64,000 bases of DNA from UBA6926 sp045562535 (GCA_045562535.1 JBJKVP010000003.1:248001-312000), one strand, 5' to 3'. Positions 8,191 through 16,884 are shown, numbered from the stretch's first letter. The notes: generated from the sequence alone by a model not told the origin. Numbers and translations: made by a program.

Positions 8191-9300
8191 TTGGGTGGAA
8201 AGATTAACGTTGCGATAATCGGAGTGGGCAATTGTGCTTCATCGCTAGTCCAAGGAGTTCACTACTACCAGAACGCAAAAGATGATGAATTCATACCAGG
8301 GCTAATGCACCCCAGACTTGGAGATTATCACATCAGTGACATTAATTTTGTTGCAGCATTTGACGTCGGCGACACAAAAGTCGGCAAAGATCTCTCTGAA
8401 GCGATTTACGCTGAACCCAATAATACCTATAAATTTGCTGATGTCCCTAACATGGGAGTCAAAGTAGAACGCGGTATGACTCATGACGGATTAGGACATT
8501 ATCTTTCTGAAAAGATCACTAAAGCCCCTGGTCCGACTGCAGATATAGTTGGTATTTTAAAAGAAAAAAAGGTTGATGTTGTTATAAGCTACCTCCCGGT
8601 AGGCAGTGAAATGGCAACTAAATGGTATGTAGAACAAATTCTAGAAGCAGGGTGCGCATTTATTAATTGTGTACCCGTATTTATAGCAAGAGAAAAATAC
8701 TGGCAAGATAGATTCGCTGAAAAAGGGCTACCAATAATTGGCGACGATATCAAATCCCAAGTTGGTTCCACTATTGTTCACAGAGTTCTTACCCGTTTAT
8801 TTGGAGATAGGGCTGTCAAGCTCGAAAAAACTTACCAATTAAACTTTGGAGGCAATACGGATTTTTACAATATGCTTGACAGAGAAAGATTAGAATCAAA
8901 GAAGGAATCAAAAACGAATTCAGTACTATCTCAGATGGATTTCGATCTTGAAGACGAAAATATCCATGTGGGCCCCAGCGATTATGTACCATGGCTAGAG
9001 GATAGAAAATGGGCATACATACGAATGGAAGGTAGAACTTTCGGAGATGTACCCTTAAACGTAGAATTAAAAATGGAAGTGTGGGATAGCCCCAACTCTG
9101 CAGGAGTTGTTATAGATGCTCTCAGATGTGCTAAATTAGCTCTAGATAGAGATTTAAGTGGCACAATAGTGCCAGCATCGGCCTATTTTATGAAATCTCC
9201 ACCAGTTCAAATGCGAGACGAGGAAGCACGAGAAAGAGTGGAATCATATATCGTGGAAGCGCGAAAGGATGATACTCTTCCGAAGATCAAGCAGTCGTAG
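8191..9300 (+). CDS. ino1: myo-Inositol-1(3)-phosphate synthase
   Basis: The enzyme uses NAD to convert glucose 6-phosphate to inositol phosphate, the entry step to inositol lipids and mycothiol-type thiols. The 369-residue protein has an N-terminal Rossmann motif V-A-I-I-G-V-G-N-C-A-S-S. It continues with segments typical of the short prokaryotic (actinobacterial/archaeal) form, such as GDDIKSQVGSTI and LNFGGNTDFYNML around residues 190-230. A D-S-P-N-S-A-G-V-V-I-D-A-x-R segment lies near the end. The start is TTG, eight or so bases after AGGGAGA. The PimA-like glycosyltransferase downstream (32-base gap) supports a role in making a phosphatidylinositol- or inositol-based product. Confidence 0.93.
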   Translation: MGGKINVAIIGVGNCASSLVQGVHYYQNAKDDEFIPGLMHPRLGDYHISDINFVAAFDVGDTKVGKDLSEAIYAEPNNTYKFADVPNMGVKVERGMTHDGLGHYLSEKITKAPGPTADIVGILKEKKVDVVISYLPVGSEMATKWYVEQILEAGCAFINCVPVFIAREKYWQDRFAEKGLPIIGDDIKSQVGSTIVHRVLTRLFGDRAVKLEKTYQLNFGGNTDFYNMLDRERLESKKESKTNSVLSQMDFDLEDENIHVGPSDYVPWLEDRKWAYIRMEGRTFGDVPLNVELKMEVWDSPNSAGVVIDALRCAKLALDRDLSGTIVPASAYFMKSPPVQMRDEEARERVESYIVEARKDDTLPKIKQS

Positions 9301-9332
9301 CCAAAGCGATTTGAATTAGGAAGGCTCAGTAC

Positions 9333-10493
9333 TTGACTTCATTGAGCGATAACGACCCCTTGAATATAGCAATCGTATCACCCTATGATTTTGCGTACCC
9401 AGGCGGCGTTACTAATCACGTTTCTAACCTCGCAGAAAAACTTATATCGCGTGGGCATTCGGTAAAAATAGCGGCTCCTTACTCTCTCGATCATAAATCA
9501 TCAACTAACCCAATCTTCAACCCAATTGGAAAACCTATTCCGGTTCCAACAGCAGGGTCAGTAGCAAGAATCACTTTATCAGTCACACTTGGCAAATACG
9601 TTGTTCCTTTTTTACAAGAGAATCAATTTGATATTGTTCATATACACGAACCTGTTTCACCAACCCTTCCTTTGACTTTCCTAAGGCTTGTCCAAAATTC
9701 AGCTTTAGTAGGCACTTTTCATGCTTACGCTAAACGTAGGCGAGGACTTAGTATATCCAGGTACATTTTACGAAGATGGGCAAAAAGGCTGGACCAAAGA
9801 ATCGCGGTTTCAGCAGCTGCCAACGAATATATTCAAAGGTATTTTCCAGGTGACTACGATATTATTCCTAACGGTGTAGACGTCAAGTATTTCTCAAAAA
9901 AATCAACGTTCCCTAAAGAATTCAATGACGGAAAACTTAATATACTTTTTCAAGGCAGAATGGAAAAACGCAAAGGGTTTCCTCATCTGTTAAAAGCATA
10001 CAGCCACGTTAAATGGGAATATCCAAATTGCCGTCTTTTAGTAGTTGGACCTGGAAACATAGACCGAGAAAGTGCTCGCGTGATCTCTGAAAGAGGATTG
10101 AAGGACGTACATTTCGTTGGCTTTGTCTCAGATGAAGAATTACCTAAGTACTACCAAATGGCGGACATTTATTGCAGCCCAGCAACGGGAGATGAAAGCC
10201 AAGGGATAGTTTTACTACAATCCATGGCAGCAGGAACTCCCATCATCGCATCGTCGATACCTGGATACCGAACAGTTATTAAAGATGATCATGATGGTCT
10301 CTTAATCGATCCTTGGGATGAATTAACGTTTTCCCACCAGCTACTCATGCTACTAAAAAATAAGGAACTAAGACAAAGGTTATCCAATAAAGCAAAAGAA
10401 ACTGTCAGAAAATACGACTGGAACGTGGTTACTGACCAAATAGAGGAAAAATATAGAGCTGCTCTAAAATCCAAGAAAATCAAAGAAGGTTAA
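9333..10493 (+). CDS. GT4-family glycosyltransferase, PimA-like
   Basis: This 386-residue GT-B glycosyltransferase has an N-terminal nucleotide-fold start (SPYDFAYPGGVTNHV, with the acceptor-side Gly-Gly loop). It carries IHEPVSPTLPL near residue 108 and a donor-binding C-terminal half with GRMEKRKGFPHLL (about 210) and a P-A-T-G-D-E-S-Q-G-I-V-L-L-Q-S-M-A-A-G-T loop (about 287-306). This arrangement resembles PimA, the phosphatidylinositol mannosyltransferase of actinobacteria, and also MshA-type enzymes. Because it follows inositol-phosphate synthase, an inositol-containing acceptor is likely. The sugar donor (GDP-mannose or UDP-sugar) cannot be read from the sequence. The start is TTG with AGGAAGG upstream. 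The C-terminus is Lys-rich, suggesting peripheral membrane binding. Confidence 0.85.
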   Translation: MTSLSDNDPLNIAIVSPYDFAYPGGVTNHVSNLAEKLISRGHSVKIAAPYSLDHKSSTNPIFNPIGKPIPVPTAGSVARITLSVTLGKYVVPFLQENQFDIVHIHEPVSPTLPLTFLRLVQNSALVGTFHAYAKRRRGLSISRYILRRWAKRLDQRIAVSAAANEYIQRYFPGDYDIIPNGVDVKYFSKKSTFPKEFNDGKLNILFQGRMEKRKGFPHLLKAYSHVKWEYPNCRLLVVGPGNIDRESARVISERGLKDVHFVGFVSDEELPKYYQMADIYCSPATGDESQGIVLLQSMAAGTPIIASSIPGYRTVIKDDHDGLLIDPWDELTFSHQLLMLLKNKELRQRLSNKAKETVRKYDWNVVTDQIEEKYRAALKSKKIKEG

Positions 10494-10566
10494 ACCAGGG
10501 TATAAAATTGTCTCCATTAACTGAATTTCATTAATAATATTAAGTTTCTCAAAAAGACACCATAAC

Positions 10567-10596
10567 TTGTAAAGTTCAGGCATAACATGCTAGAAT
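10567..10596 (+). promoter_or_regulatory. Extended -10 promoter of the CoA-ester operon
   Basis: TTGTAA (10567-10572) and TAGAAT (10591-10596) are 18 bases apart, and the -10 is preceded by TGC, an extended -10 arrangement. It lies about 180 bases before the first gene of the operon, leaving room for a regulated leader. Confidence 0.5.
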
Positions 10597-10653
10597 CTGG
10601 CCCGCTTGGTTCATTCCAAAGAACAAAATATGCAAATCATTATAAAAGATTTC

Positions 10654-10693
10654 CAATGATTGATTAATAAGAATACAATGGGATGATTAATGG
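10654..10693 (+). repeat. Imperfect direct repeat in the CoA-ester operon leader
   Basis: CAATGATTGATTAAT (from 10654) recurs as CAATGGGATGATTAAT (from 10676), about 22 bases or two helical turns apart. It lies between the candidate promoter and the first gene. Tandem sites on one face of the helix suggest a regulator site, but this is speculative. Confidence 0.3.
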
Positions 10694-10777
10694 GGGGTAG
10701 ATCCAATAGTTTCAATATAGCAAATAAGTTATATGGATTTTATGGGAGTAAATCATCAGCATGGGGAAAATAAAATA

Positions 10778-11653
10778 ATGGTTCAGTTACCACCAATTAG
10801 AACTATTATGTTCATACCAGGAAATAACCAACAGTTCATAGATAATGCTCCTGGAATTGGGGCAGATGCTATATGCCTGGACCTAGAAGATTCGATAGCG
10901 CCTGAAGATAAACTTAAAGCGCGCGCGATGGTAAAAGCCGCCATTCCCAAAATAGCAGATAGGGAAAAATACATCCTCTTCTGCAGAGTAAACGGTTATG
11001 ATACCAATCTTTTAGAAGAGGATCTTTTGGCAGTATGCAACGAAGATCTAGATGTAATAAGCCTTCCTAAAGGAAATGGACCTGGAATAATACGCAGGGT
11101 AGACCATTATCTTACGTTAATAGAAAAACAAAAAGGGCTTACCCCAGGACGAATTCAAATAGCGCCCTGGATTGAATCAGCTGAAGGGGTCCTGAATGCT
11201 CTCGAAATGTGTCAAGCTAGCACCAGAATAACAATGGCATCTTTTGGCAGCGAAGATTTCACCCATGATATGGGCATACCAAGAACAACGTCTTCAAAGG
11301 AAGTCGAGTGGGCCAATTACCGTGTAGCAACTTCTTGTATAGCTGCGGGAGTTATTCCCATTGCGGGGCCTGAAATGAATTATAAGAACGAAAATAAATT
11401 AAGAGAAAGTACCGATTTTTCAAAAAGTATTGGATATAAAGGACGATACTGTATCCACCCTTCACAGGTACCTGTCGTAAACGCTCTATTTCAACCAACT
11501 GAGGTCGAAATACAAGAAGCTAGAGAGATCATCAGGACGTATGAAAATGCGGAAAAAATAGGCCTCGGGGCAACTGGCCTAGATGGAATGGTGGTCGACA
11601 GGCCAGTATATGTAAGAGCTCTAGCAGTTATAGCAAACATAGAAAAAGAATAA
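10778..11653 (+). CDS. CitE/HpcH-type CoA-ester lyase (first paralogue)
   Basis: This HpcH/HpaI-aldolase-fold protein belongs to the CitE-like CoA-ester lyases, which cleave or form malyl-, methylmalyl- or citramalyl-CoA or act as malyl-CoA thioesterases. It has R-T-I-M-F-I-P-G-N near the N-terminus, D-L-E-D-S-I-A-P, an FCRVNGYDT strand with the CoA-ester-binding Arg, a PWIESAEG strand with the Mg-binding Glu, and SEDFTHDMG with the Mg-binding Asp. The frame is open from an ATG at 10733. I prefer the ATG at 10778, preceded by GGGGA at 10 bases and giving the normal family N-terminus (291 residues). It heads a seven-gene operon and is followed after 20 bases by a second, distant paralogue. Confidence 0.85.
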   Translation: MVQLPPIRTIMFIPGNNQQFIDNAPGIGADAICLDLEDSIAPEDKLKARAMVKAAIPKIADREKYILFCRVNGYDTNLLEEDLLAVCNEDLDVISLPKGNGPGIIRRVDHYLTLIEKQKGLTPGRIQIAPWIESAEGVLNALEMCQASTRITMASFGSEDFTHDMGIPRTTSSKEVEWANYRVATSCIAAGVIPIAGPEMNYKNENKLRESTDFSKSIGYKGRYCIHPSQVPVVNALFQPTEVEIQEAREIIRTYENAEKIGLGATGLDGMVVDRPVYVRALAVIANIEKE

Positions 11654-11673
11654 ATTTAAGGAGATAGCTTAAT

Positions 11674-12708
11674 ATGTTCATAATTGGAGAAGATAGACGG
11701 TTAATTGTTCCTCGAACTGAATTAACTTATCCAGGGCACAATGAAAGAATGCACGAGAATGCAGCCACCGCTCCCGTAGACCATGTAATGGCAGATCTAG
11801 AAGATGCATGTCCATATGAATTCAAAGGTGAGAAATCCAGAAATACGATTATCGACGCTTTCAATCAGTTGGATTATGGAGATAAAGTAGTAACATTCAG
11901 ACCAAATAATATCCACTCAACATTTTTTCTAGGAGATGTAGAATCATTAATGCGAAGCGCTGTGGATAAATTTCACGGGATTATTCTCCCTAAAGTGACT
12001 GGCCCCGAAGATATCATATATGTTTCGCGCCTCCTCGATTCTTTGGAACTGGAAGCGGGTTGGAATCACCGAGTTCAGATAGAAGCCTTAATAGAAACTC
12101 CGGAGGCAATGGTTAGAGTCCATGAGATCGCCACAGCATCGCCAAGGATGGCAGGGTTAATTTTTGGCATCGCCGATTTTGCAGCTGTTATGGGTATCGT
12201 TGAGGTTATAGACAATCAAAATATCAATTTCCATGCCGCAAAACAAACTATGGCGGTTGCTGCGAAGGCCGCTGGCCTGCACGCAATTGATAATGTCTTT
12301 TTTAATTTGGTCCGGAGAGACACGTCTGAAGAGGATAAGGAAGTGATCGAAGAGTCTCTATATAAAAAAAATGTTGGAGCAGCAAATCTGGGAATGGATG
12401 GTACTTGGGTCATACACCCGCAACAAGCTGAAATGGCAAATAAAGCTTATACTCCTTCGGATGAACTCACCGAATATTCAAAAGGCTTAATCGAGTACTA
12501 TCATAAACAAGGAGGTGGTGCTTTCGTTTATCCGGAAACAGGTGAATTTGTTGACGAAGCAACTGCCAAAGGGTACTTAGTCTTACTAGCTAAAGCAGGT
12601 CAAGCAGGTAAGCTTGATACTGAGTGGTTAGTTAATCAAGCAAAAAGACATGCAGAAGTCACAGGCTATGATGTCCTTCATCAAGCTGGACGAAGTCTAG
12701 GAGCTTAA
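11674..12708 (+). CDS. CitE/Mcl-type CoA-ester lyase (second paralogue)
   Basis: This 344-residue protein has the same fold as its neighbour but is longer and clearly divergent, nearer in size to the malyl-CoA/beta-methylmalyl-CoA lyases (Mcl). Visible active-site strands are ADLEDACPYEFK, VTFRPNNIHS (Arg), IEALIETPEA (Glu) and GIADFAAVMG (Asp). A C-terminal extension of about 60 residues is typical of the lid region. If the operon is an ethylmalonyl-CoA-type pathway, this is the best candidate for cleaving beta-methylmalyl-CoA to glyoxylate and propionyl-CoA. Only two bases separate it from the acyl-CoA dehydrogenase. Exact substrate is inference. Confidence 0.82.
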   Translation: MFIIGEDRRLIVPRTELTYPGHNERMHENAATAPVDHVMADLEDACPYEFKGEKSRNTIIDAFNQLDYGDKVVTFRPNNIHSTFFLGDVESLMRSAVDKFHGIILPKVTGPEDIIYVSRLLDSLELEAGWNHRVQIEALIETPEAMVRVHEIATASPRMAGLIFGIADFAAVMGIVEVIDNQNINFHAAKQTMAVAAKAAGLHAIDNVFFNLVRRDTSEEDKEVIEESLYKKNVGAANLGMDGTWVIHPQQAEMANKAYTPSDELTEYSKGLIEYYHKQGGGAFVYPETGEFVDEATAKGYLVLLAKAGQAGKLDTEWLVNQAKRHAEVTGYDVLHQAGRSLGA

Positions 12709-12710
12709 TA

Positions 12711-13871
12711 ATGCCAGATCCAATAATAGAACCGCAGGATGAAATATCCGCAGAGGTTAGGAGATGGGTGGATCAAGAAGTGATTCCGGTAGTGGATGAT
12801 CTAGAACATAACAACATCTTCCCCGACAAGTTGGTCGAAGGCATGAAGAATTTAGGTTTATTTGAATTAATGATCCCCCAAGACCAAGGAGGAATCGGGG
12901 CAAGCTACGTCACCTACTCTGGAGTAGTAGAAGAACTAGCAAGAGGATGGATGAGTTTAGGCGGCATACTAAATACTCACGTTATAGTGACTCACTTGGT
13001 AACCGAATTTGGGACAGAAAAACAAAAAAGTAAATACCTACCCCAAATGAGCAACGCCTCAAGAAGAGGCGCTCTTACTATAACTGAGCCTAACGCCGGA
13101 TCTGACGTTCAGGCTATAGAAACGGTAGCCTCTCTTGAAGATGATCATTACGTTGTGAACGGATCGAAGTTATTTGTGAGTAATGGGCGACGCGGAGGCA
13201 TCTTTGCTATGGCCGTTAAGACAGATCCAAATACACAACCAAGGTATAAGGGCATCTCATGTATGCTCGTGGAACCTGAGTTTGACGGCTTCAATGTGAC
13301 AAGAGACATAGAAAAATTAGGTTATAAAGGAATAGAGGCCGCTGAATTATCTATAGATAATATGAGAGTCCCGCAAGATAATCTTCTTGGTGGGGTAGAA
13401 GGTCAAGGATTTTTTCAAGTGTTGAGCGGTGTCGAGGTAGGACGAGTAAACACAGCAGCACGTGCCGTAGGAGTGGCAAGAGCAGCGTTCGAAGCATCCA
13501 TAAAATATGCACAACAGAGAAAAGCTTTTGGGAAACAGATCGGAGATCATCAAGCAATTCAGCTCAAACTAGCCGATATGTATACTAATATCACGGCGGC
13601 TCGCCTTTTGGCTCGCTGGGCCGCAGGAGTCAAAGATCAGGGGGGGCGTGCAGATACAGAAGTTGGCATGGCAAAACTGTTCGCAACGGAAGTCGCTACA
13701 GAAGTGACGCTGGAATCGATGCGCATCCATGGAGGAATCGGCTATACAAAAGAGTTACCCGTTGAAAGATACTTTAGAGATGCACCAGGAATGATGATCT
13801 ATGAAGGCACCAATGAAATACAACGAACTATAATAGCCAAGAATCTATTACAAAGGTATGCTCTTGATTAA
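12711..13871 (+). CDS. Acyl-CoA dehydrogenase
   Basis: This 386-residue flavoprotein of the acyl-CoA dehydrogenase family oxidises an acyl-CoA to the 2,3-enoyl-CoA and passes electrons to ETF. Family segments seen are ALTITEPNAGSDVQAIETVA (about 120-140), YVVNGSKLFVSNG, ARAVGVARAAFEASIKYAQQ, RKAFGKQIGDHQAIQ and R-I-H-G-G-I-G-Y-T-K-E-L-P-V-E-R. The C-terminal Y-E-G-T-N-E-I-Q-R motif contains the Glu at the usual catalytic-base position. In this operon a branched dicarboxylic acyl-CoA such as methylsuccinyl-CoA is a plausible substrate. However, known methylsuccinyl-CoA dehydrogenases are larger (about 550 residues), so the substrate stays open. Confidence 0.92.
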   Translation: MPDPIIEPQDEISAEVRRWVDQEVIPVVDDLEHNNIFPDKLVEGMKNLGLFELMIPQDQGGIGASYVTYSGVVEELARGWMSLGGILNTHVIVTHLVTEFGTEKQKSKYLPQMSNASRRGALTITEPNAGSDVQAIETVASLEDDHYVVNGSKLFVSNGRRGGIFAMAVKTDPNTQPRYKGISCMLVEPEFDGFNVTRDIEKLGYKGIEAAELSIDNMRVPQDNLLGGVEGQGFFQVLSGVEVGRVNTAARAVGVARAAFEASIKYAQQRKAFGKQIGDHQAIQLKLADMYTNITAARLLARWAAGVKDQGGRADTEVGMAKLFATEVATEVTLESMRIHGGIGYTKELPVERYFRDAPGMMIYEGTNEIQRTIIAKNLLQRYALD

Positions 13872-13895
13872 CTGAGATTACGAAAGGATTTATCA

Positions 13896-14351
13896 ATGGA
13901 ATTTGGTCGTTACTTCGAACAGTTTAAAAAAGGTGATATATATAAACATTGGCCCGGTAGAACCATAACAGAATCGGACGACATATTATTTTGCATGTTA
14001 ACAATGAATCACCACCCTCTTCACATAGATCGAAATTATGCAGAAGGAACACAATTTAAACAAAATGTAGTTGTTGGAAATCTTGTCATGGATATCGCAT
14101 TTGGGATGAGTGTTGAAGATGTTTCAGGAAAAGCCATAGCCAACCTCAGCATCGATGAAGTTAAATTTCATAAACCCACTTTCCATGGTGACACTATATA
14201 TGCAGAAACTGAGGTACTCTCTGTTCAGGAAACTAGTAAGCCGGACCGAGGCGTGGTGACAGTTGAAACAAGAGCTACAAATCAGCGAGATGAAATGGTG
14301 ATGTCTTTTAAAAGGAGCGTTTTGGTTCCCAGAGAAAACCAAGCATCTTGA
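13896..14351 (+). CDS. MaoC-family (hot-dog) enoyl-CoA hydratase/dehydratase
   Basis: This 151-residue single hot-dog protein shows the MaoC hydratase pattern: GRTITESDDILFCMLTMNHHPLHIDRNYA, with the Asp/His pair expected in the active site, followed by the V-V-V-G-N-L-V loop. The family adds water to enoyl-CoAs. In this operon it would hydrate the product of the dehydrogenase, for example mesaconyl-CoA to beta-methylmalyl-CoA or itaconyl-CoA to citramalyl-CoA. Classical mesaconyl-CoA hydratase is a tandem, about 340-residue protein, so this is a short form that would need to dimerise. An AAAGGA ribosome site precedes the ATG. Confidence 0.85.
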   Translation: MEFGRYFEQFKKGDIYKHWPGRTITESDDILFCMLTMNHHPLHIDRNYAEGTQFKQNVVVGNLVMDIAFGMSVEDVSGKAIANLSIDEVKFHKPTFHGDTIYAETEVLSVQETSKPDRGVVTVETRATNQRDEMVMSFKRSVLVPRENQAS

Positions 14352-14360
14352 GGATCCGCT

Positions 14361-16034
14361 ATGAACAATAAGTACGCAAATAAGGAACAGAAAATCTTGG
14401 AGCAGTTAGAAGGCTGGCGTGAACGGAATTCGGAAAGAAAAGAGCGCCAAGATCAATTTAACACAAGTTCAATCGATGAAATACCAAGTATCGGCGCACC
14501 TATTGACACAAATGAAGAGTCTTATTTGAATAATATTGGGTTCCCTGGAGAGTACCCTTTCACTAGAGGTGTACAACCCACGATGTACAGGGGCCGGCTA
14601 TGGTCCATGAGACAATATGCAGGTTTTGGGACCCCTGAAGAAACAAACAATAAATTTCGCTATCTTTTAAGCCAAGGTCAAACAGGTTTATCTGTCGCAT
14701 TTGATTTACCTACTCAATTAGGTTACAACTCAGACGATCCAGAATCGATCGGTGAAGTTGGGAAAGTCGGAGTTGCGATAGATTCCTTGAGGGACATGGA
14801 AGTAGCGTTTGAGGGAATCCCTTTGGATAAAGTCAGCACTTCAATGACAATCAATGCTCCAGCCGCGGTTCTCGTAGCTATGTACGTTGCAGTTGCCGAA
14901 AAACAAGGTGTTTCTTCAGAGCAATTGACGGGCACCGCTCAAAATGACGTACTGAAAGAGTATGTTGCAAGAGGGACATATATATTCCCTCCAGAGCCAT
15001 CTATACGGCTTGCTGCTGACCTTGTAGCGTACTGTGCCGAAAAAATGCCTCGATTCAATAGTATCTCTATAAGCGGCTACCACCTGAGAGATGCTGGAAG
15101 TACCGCAGCTCAGGAAATAGCTTTCACATTCGCCAATGCCATAGCTTACGGTGAAGCATTTACCAAACGAGGAGTCCACCCGGATGTATGGGGACAAAGA
15201 GTTTCGTGGATATTTAATACACATAATAACTTCTTAGAAGAGATCGCTAAATATAGAGCATTACGCAGGATGTGGGCTCGAATAATGAAGGAACATTTCG
15301 GTGCAGAGAATGCCCGAGCTTTGATGCTACGGACCCATTCTCAAACTGGTGGCTCGACCCTGACCGCTCAACAGCCTCTGAACAACATTGTGAGGGCAGC
15401 GTATCAAGCGTTAGCTGCAGTTTTGGGAGGAGTTCAAAGCCTAGCTTTATCAACTTTCGATGAAGCCCTATCATTACCAACAGATGAGGCGCAAAGGATA
15501 GCATTACGAACCCAGCAAATAATCGCTCATGAAACTGGAATTGCCGATGCGATAGATCCACTAGCAGGATCATATCATGTAGAATGGCTTACGGATAAAT
15601 TAGAAGAAAAAGCCTTGGCTTACATGAGAGAAATAGAACAATTAGGGGGAGCGGTTGCTGCCATAGAAGCCGGAGTGATCCAAAGGGAGATAGCAAAAGC
15701 TTCTTACGAATCCCAATTAGCGGTCGAAGAGAAGAAGGAGTTAGTTGTTGGTGTTAACTCATTCAAAGATGGTAATGAGGATCCATCACCCGCCATATTT
15801 CGGGTGAATCGTAATTCAGTAGATCAACAGAAGATTTCACTAGAAAAAATTAGGAAAGAGCGTGACAATAGTAAAGTAGAAAAAGTTTTGGCAGAATTAA
15901 AATCTAAGGCATCTGGATCAGATGATTTGATGTCACCTATATTAGATGCAGTTAGATCGTACGCGACTGTCGGAGAGATATGTGATGCCTTGCGCTCTGA
16001 GTTCGGCTCTTACTCACCGCCAGTGGAAATTTAA
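14361..16034 (+). CDS. B12-dependent acyl-CoA mutase, large (catalytic) subunit, methylmalonyl-CoA mutase type
   Basis: The 557-residue protein is the TIM-barrel catalytic half of the methylmalonyl-CoA mutase family, which rearranges carbon skeletons of acyl-CoAs by a radical mechanism. Motifs are PFTRGVQPTMYRGRLW, RQYAGFG, GLSVAFDLPTQLGYNSD, SMTINAPA, YIFPPEPSIR and HETGIADAIDPLAGSY. The Tyr in RQYAGFG and the Arg in PSIR match residues I recall as contacting the methylmalonyl carboxylate. The Ile/Asp pair of 2-hydroxyisobutyryl-CoA mutase is not present. The C-terminal cobalamin-binding domain (DxHxxG) is missing, so a separate small subunit is required and is not in this window. Context also allows ethylmalonyl-CoA as substrate. 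Confidence 0.93.
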   Translation: MNNKYANKEQKILEQLEGWRERNSERKERQDQFNTSSIDEIPSIGAPIDTNEESYLNNIGFPGEYPFTRGVQPTMYRGRLWSMRQYAGFGTPEETNNKFRYLLSQGQTGLSVAFDLPTQLGYNSDDPESIGEVGKVGVAIDSLRDMEVAFEGIPLDKVSTSMTINAPAAVLVAMYVAVAEKQGVSSEQLTGTAQNDVLKEYVARGTYIFPPEPSIRLAADLVAYCAEKMPRFNSISISGYHLRDAGSTAAQEIAFTFANAIAYGEAFTKRGVHPDVWGQRVSWIFNTHNNFLEEIAKYRALRRMWARIMKEHFGAENARALMLRTHSQTGGSTLTAQQPLNNIVRAAYQALAAVLGGVQSLALSTFDEALSLPTDEAQRIALRTQQIIAHETGIADAIDPLAGSYHVEWLTDKLEEKALAYMREIEQLGGAVAAIEAGVIQREIAKASYESQLAVEEKKELVVGVNSFKDGNEDPSPAIFRVNRNSVDQQKISLEKIRKERDNSKVEKVLAELKSKASGSDDLMSPILDAVRSYATVGEICDALRSEFGSYSPPVEI

Positions 16035-16077
16035 TGATGGGAAAAAAATAAGAAAATAAAATAATGGAGGGGGAAAA

Positions 16078-16827
16078 ATGGCAGGTTTATTAGATGGGAA
16101 AATAACATTGGTCACGGGAGGATCAAGGGGCATAGGAAGAGCTACCAGCATTGAACTAGCTGCGCATGGCGCAACAGTAGCCGTAAATTATAATTCCAAT
16201 AAGGAAGCGGCAGATGACGTAGTATCAACAATTGAAAAAGCTGGTGGTAAAGCAGCCGCATACCAAGCAGATATCTCCAACAGAGACCAAGTAAACGCTA
16301 TGGTAGATCAAGTCGTAGCGGACCATGGACCTATAACAATATTAATAAATAATGCAGGTGCAACTGCAGACCGAACACTCCGAAACATGAGTGATGAACA
16401 ATGGGATTCAGTTATTGAAGTTAACTTAACTGGAACTTTTAACGTTACCAAAAAAATATGGAACCTTATGGGAGAAGCTGGTGGCGGACACATTGTAAAT
16501 ATTAGCTCGATTGTCGGAGAAGCTGGTCGTCTTGGACTAATAAACTACGCTACTGCGAAAGCTGGACTTTTGGGGTTCACAAAAACAGCGGCAAGAGAAG
16601 GCGCTCGAACAAATATCCATGTTAATGCAATAGCTCCAGGATTTATTGAAACAGATATGATTTCTGGTCTTTCGCCTGAAATGAAAGAAGGCCTTGCAAA
16701 AGAAGCGGTTTTGGGAAGACTTGGAGAAACCGAAGAGATCGCAAAAGTAATAAGATTCATAGTTTCAGAGTCAACGTACATGACAGGAGCAACAATAGAC
16801 GTTAACGGTGGAATGTATATCCGTTAA
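16078..16827 (+). CDS. SDR-family 3-oxoacyl-(ACP/CoA) reductase, PhaB/FabG-like
   Basis: This 249-residue short-chain dehydrogenase reduces a 3-oxoacyl thioester with NAD(P)H. It has the Rossmann motif TGGSRGIGRA near residue 13, NNAG near 89, the catalytic Ser in ISSIVGEAG, the YATAKAG Tyr-Lys pair and a terminal DVNGGMYIR. It has the size and ending of both FabG and PhaB. Immediate linkage to a thiolase points to acetoacetyl-CoA as substrate, giving 3-hydroxybutyryl-CoA. A strong GGAGGGGG ribosome site precedes the ATG. An ordinary fatty-acid-synthesis role cannot be excluded. Confidence 0.9.
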   Translation: MAGLLDGKITLVTGGSRGIGRATSIELAAHGATVAVNYNSNKEAADDVVSTIEKAGGKAAAYQADISNRDQVNAMVDQVVADHGPITILINNAGATADRTLRNMSDEQWDSVIEVNLTGTFNVTKKIWNLMGEAGGGHIVNISSIVGEAGRLGLINYATAKAGLLGFTKTAAREGARTNIHVNAIAPGFIETDMISGLSPEMKEGLAKEAVLGRLGETEEIAKVIRFIVSESTYMTGATIDVNGGMYIR

Positions 16828-16884
16828 TTAGTCCAAATGAACGTAAATAGTGAATTATAGAAATTTATTTATAAGGAGAAAAAA

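Noticed and set aside
10494..10777. Possible tRNA or small RNA gene in the longest gap
   Set aside because: No cloverleaf, no GTTCRA-type T-loop sequence and no terminator hairpin; only promoter-like and repeat sequences are visible.
15247..15573. A 108-codon open frame on the minus strand inside the mutase gene
   Set aside because: It lies wholly opposite a strongly supported mutase reading frame, has no ribosome site and no recognisable protein pattern.
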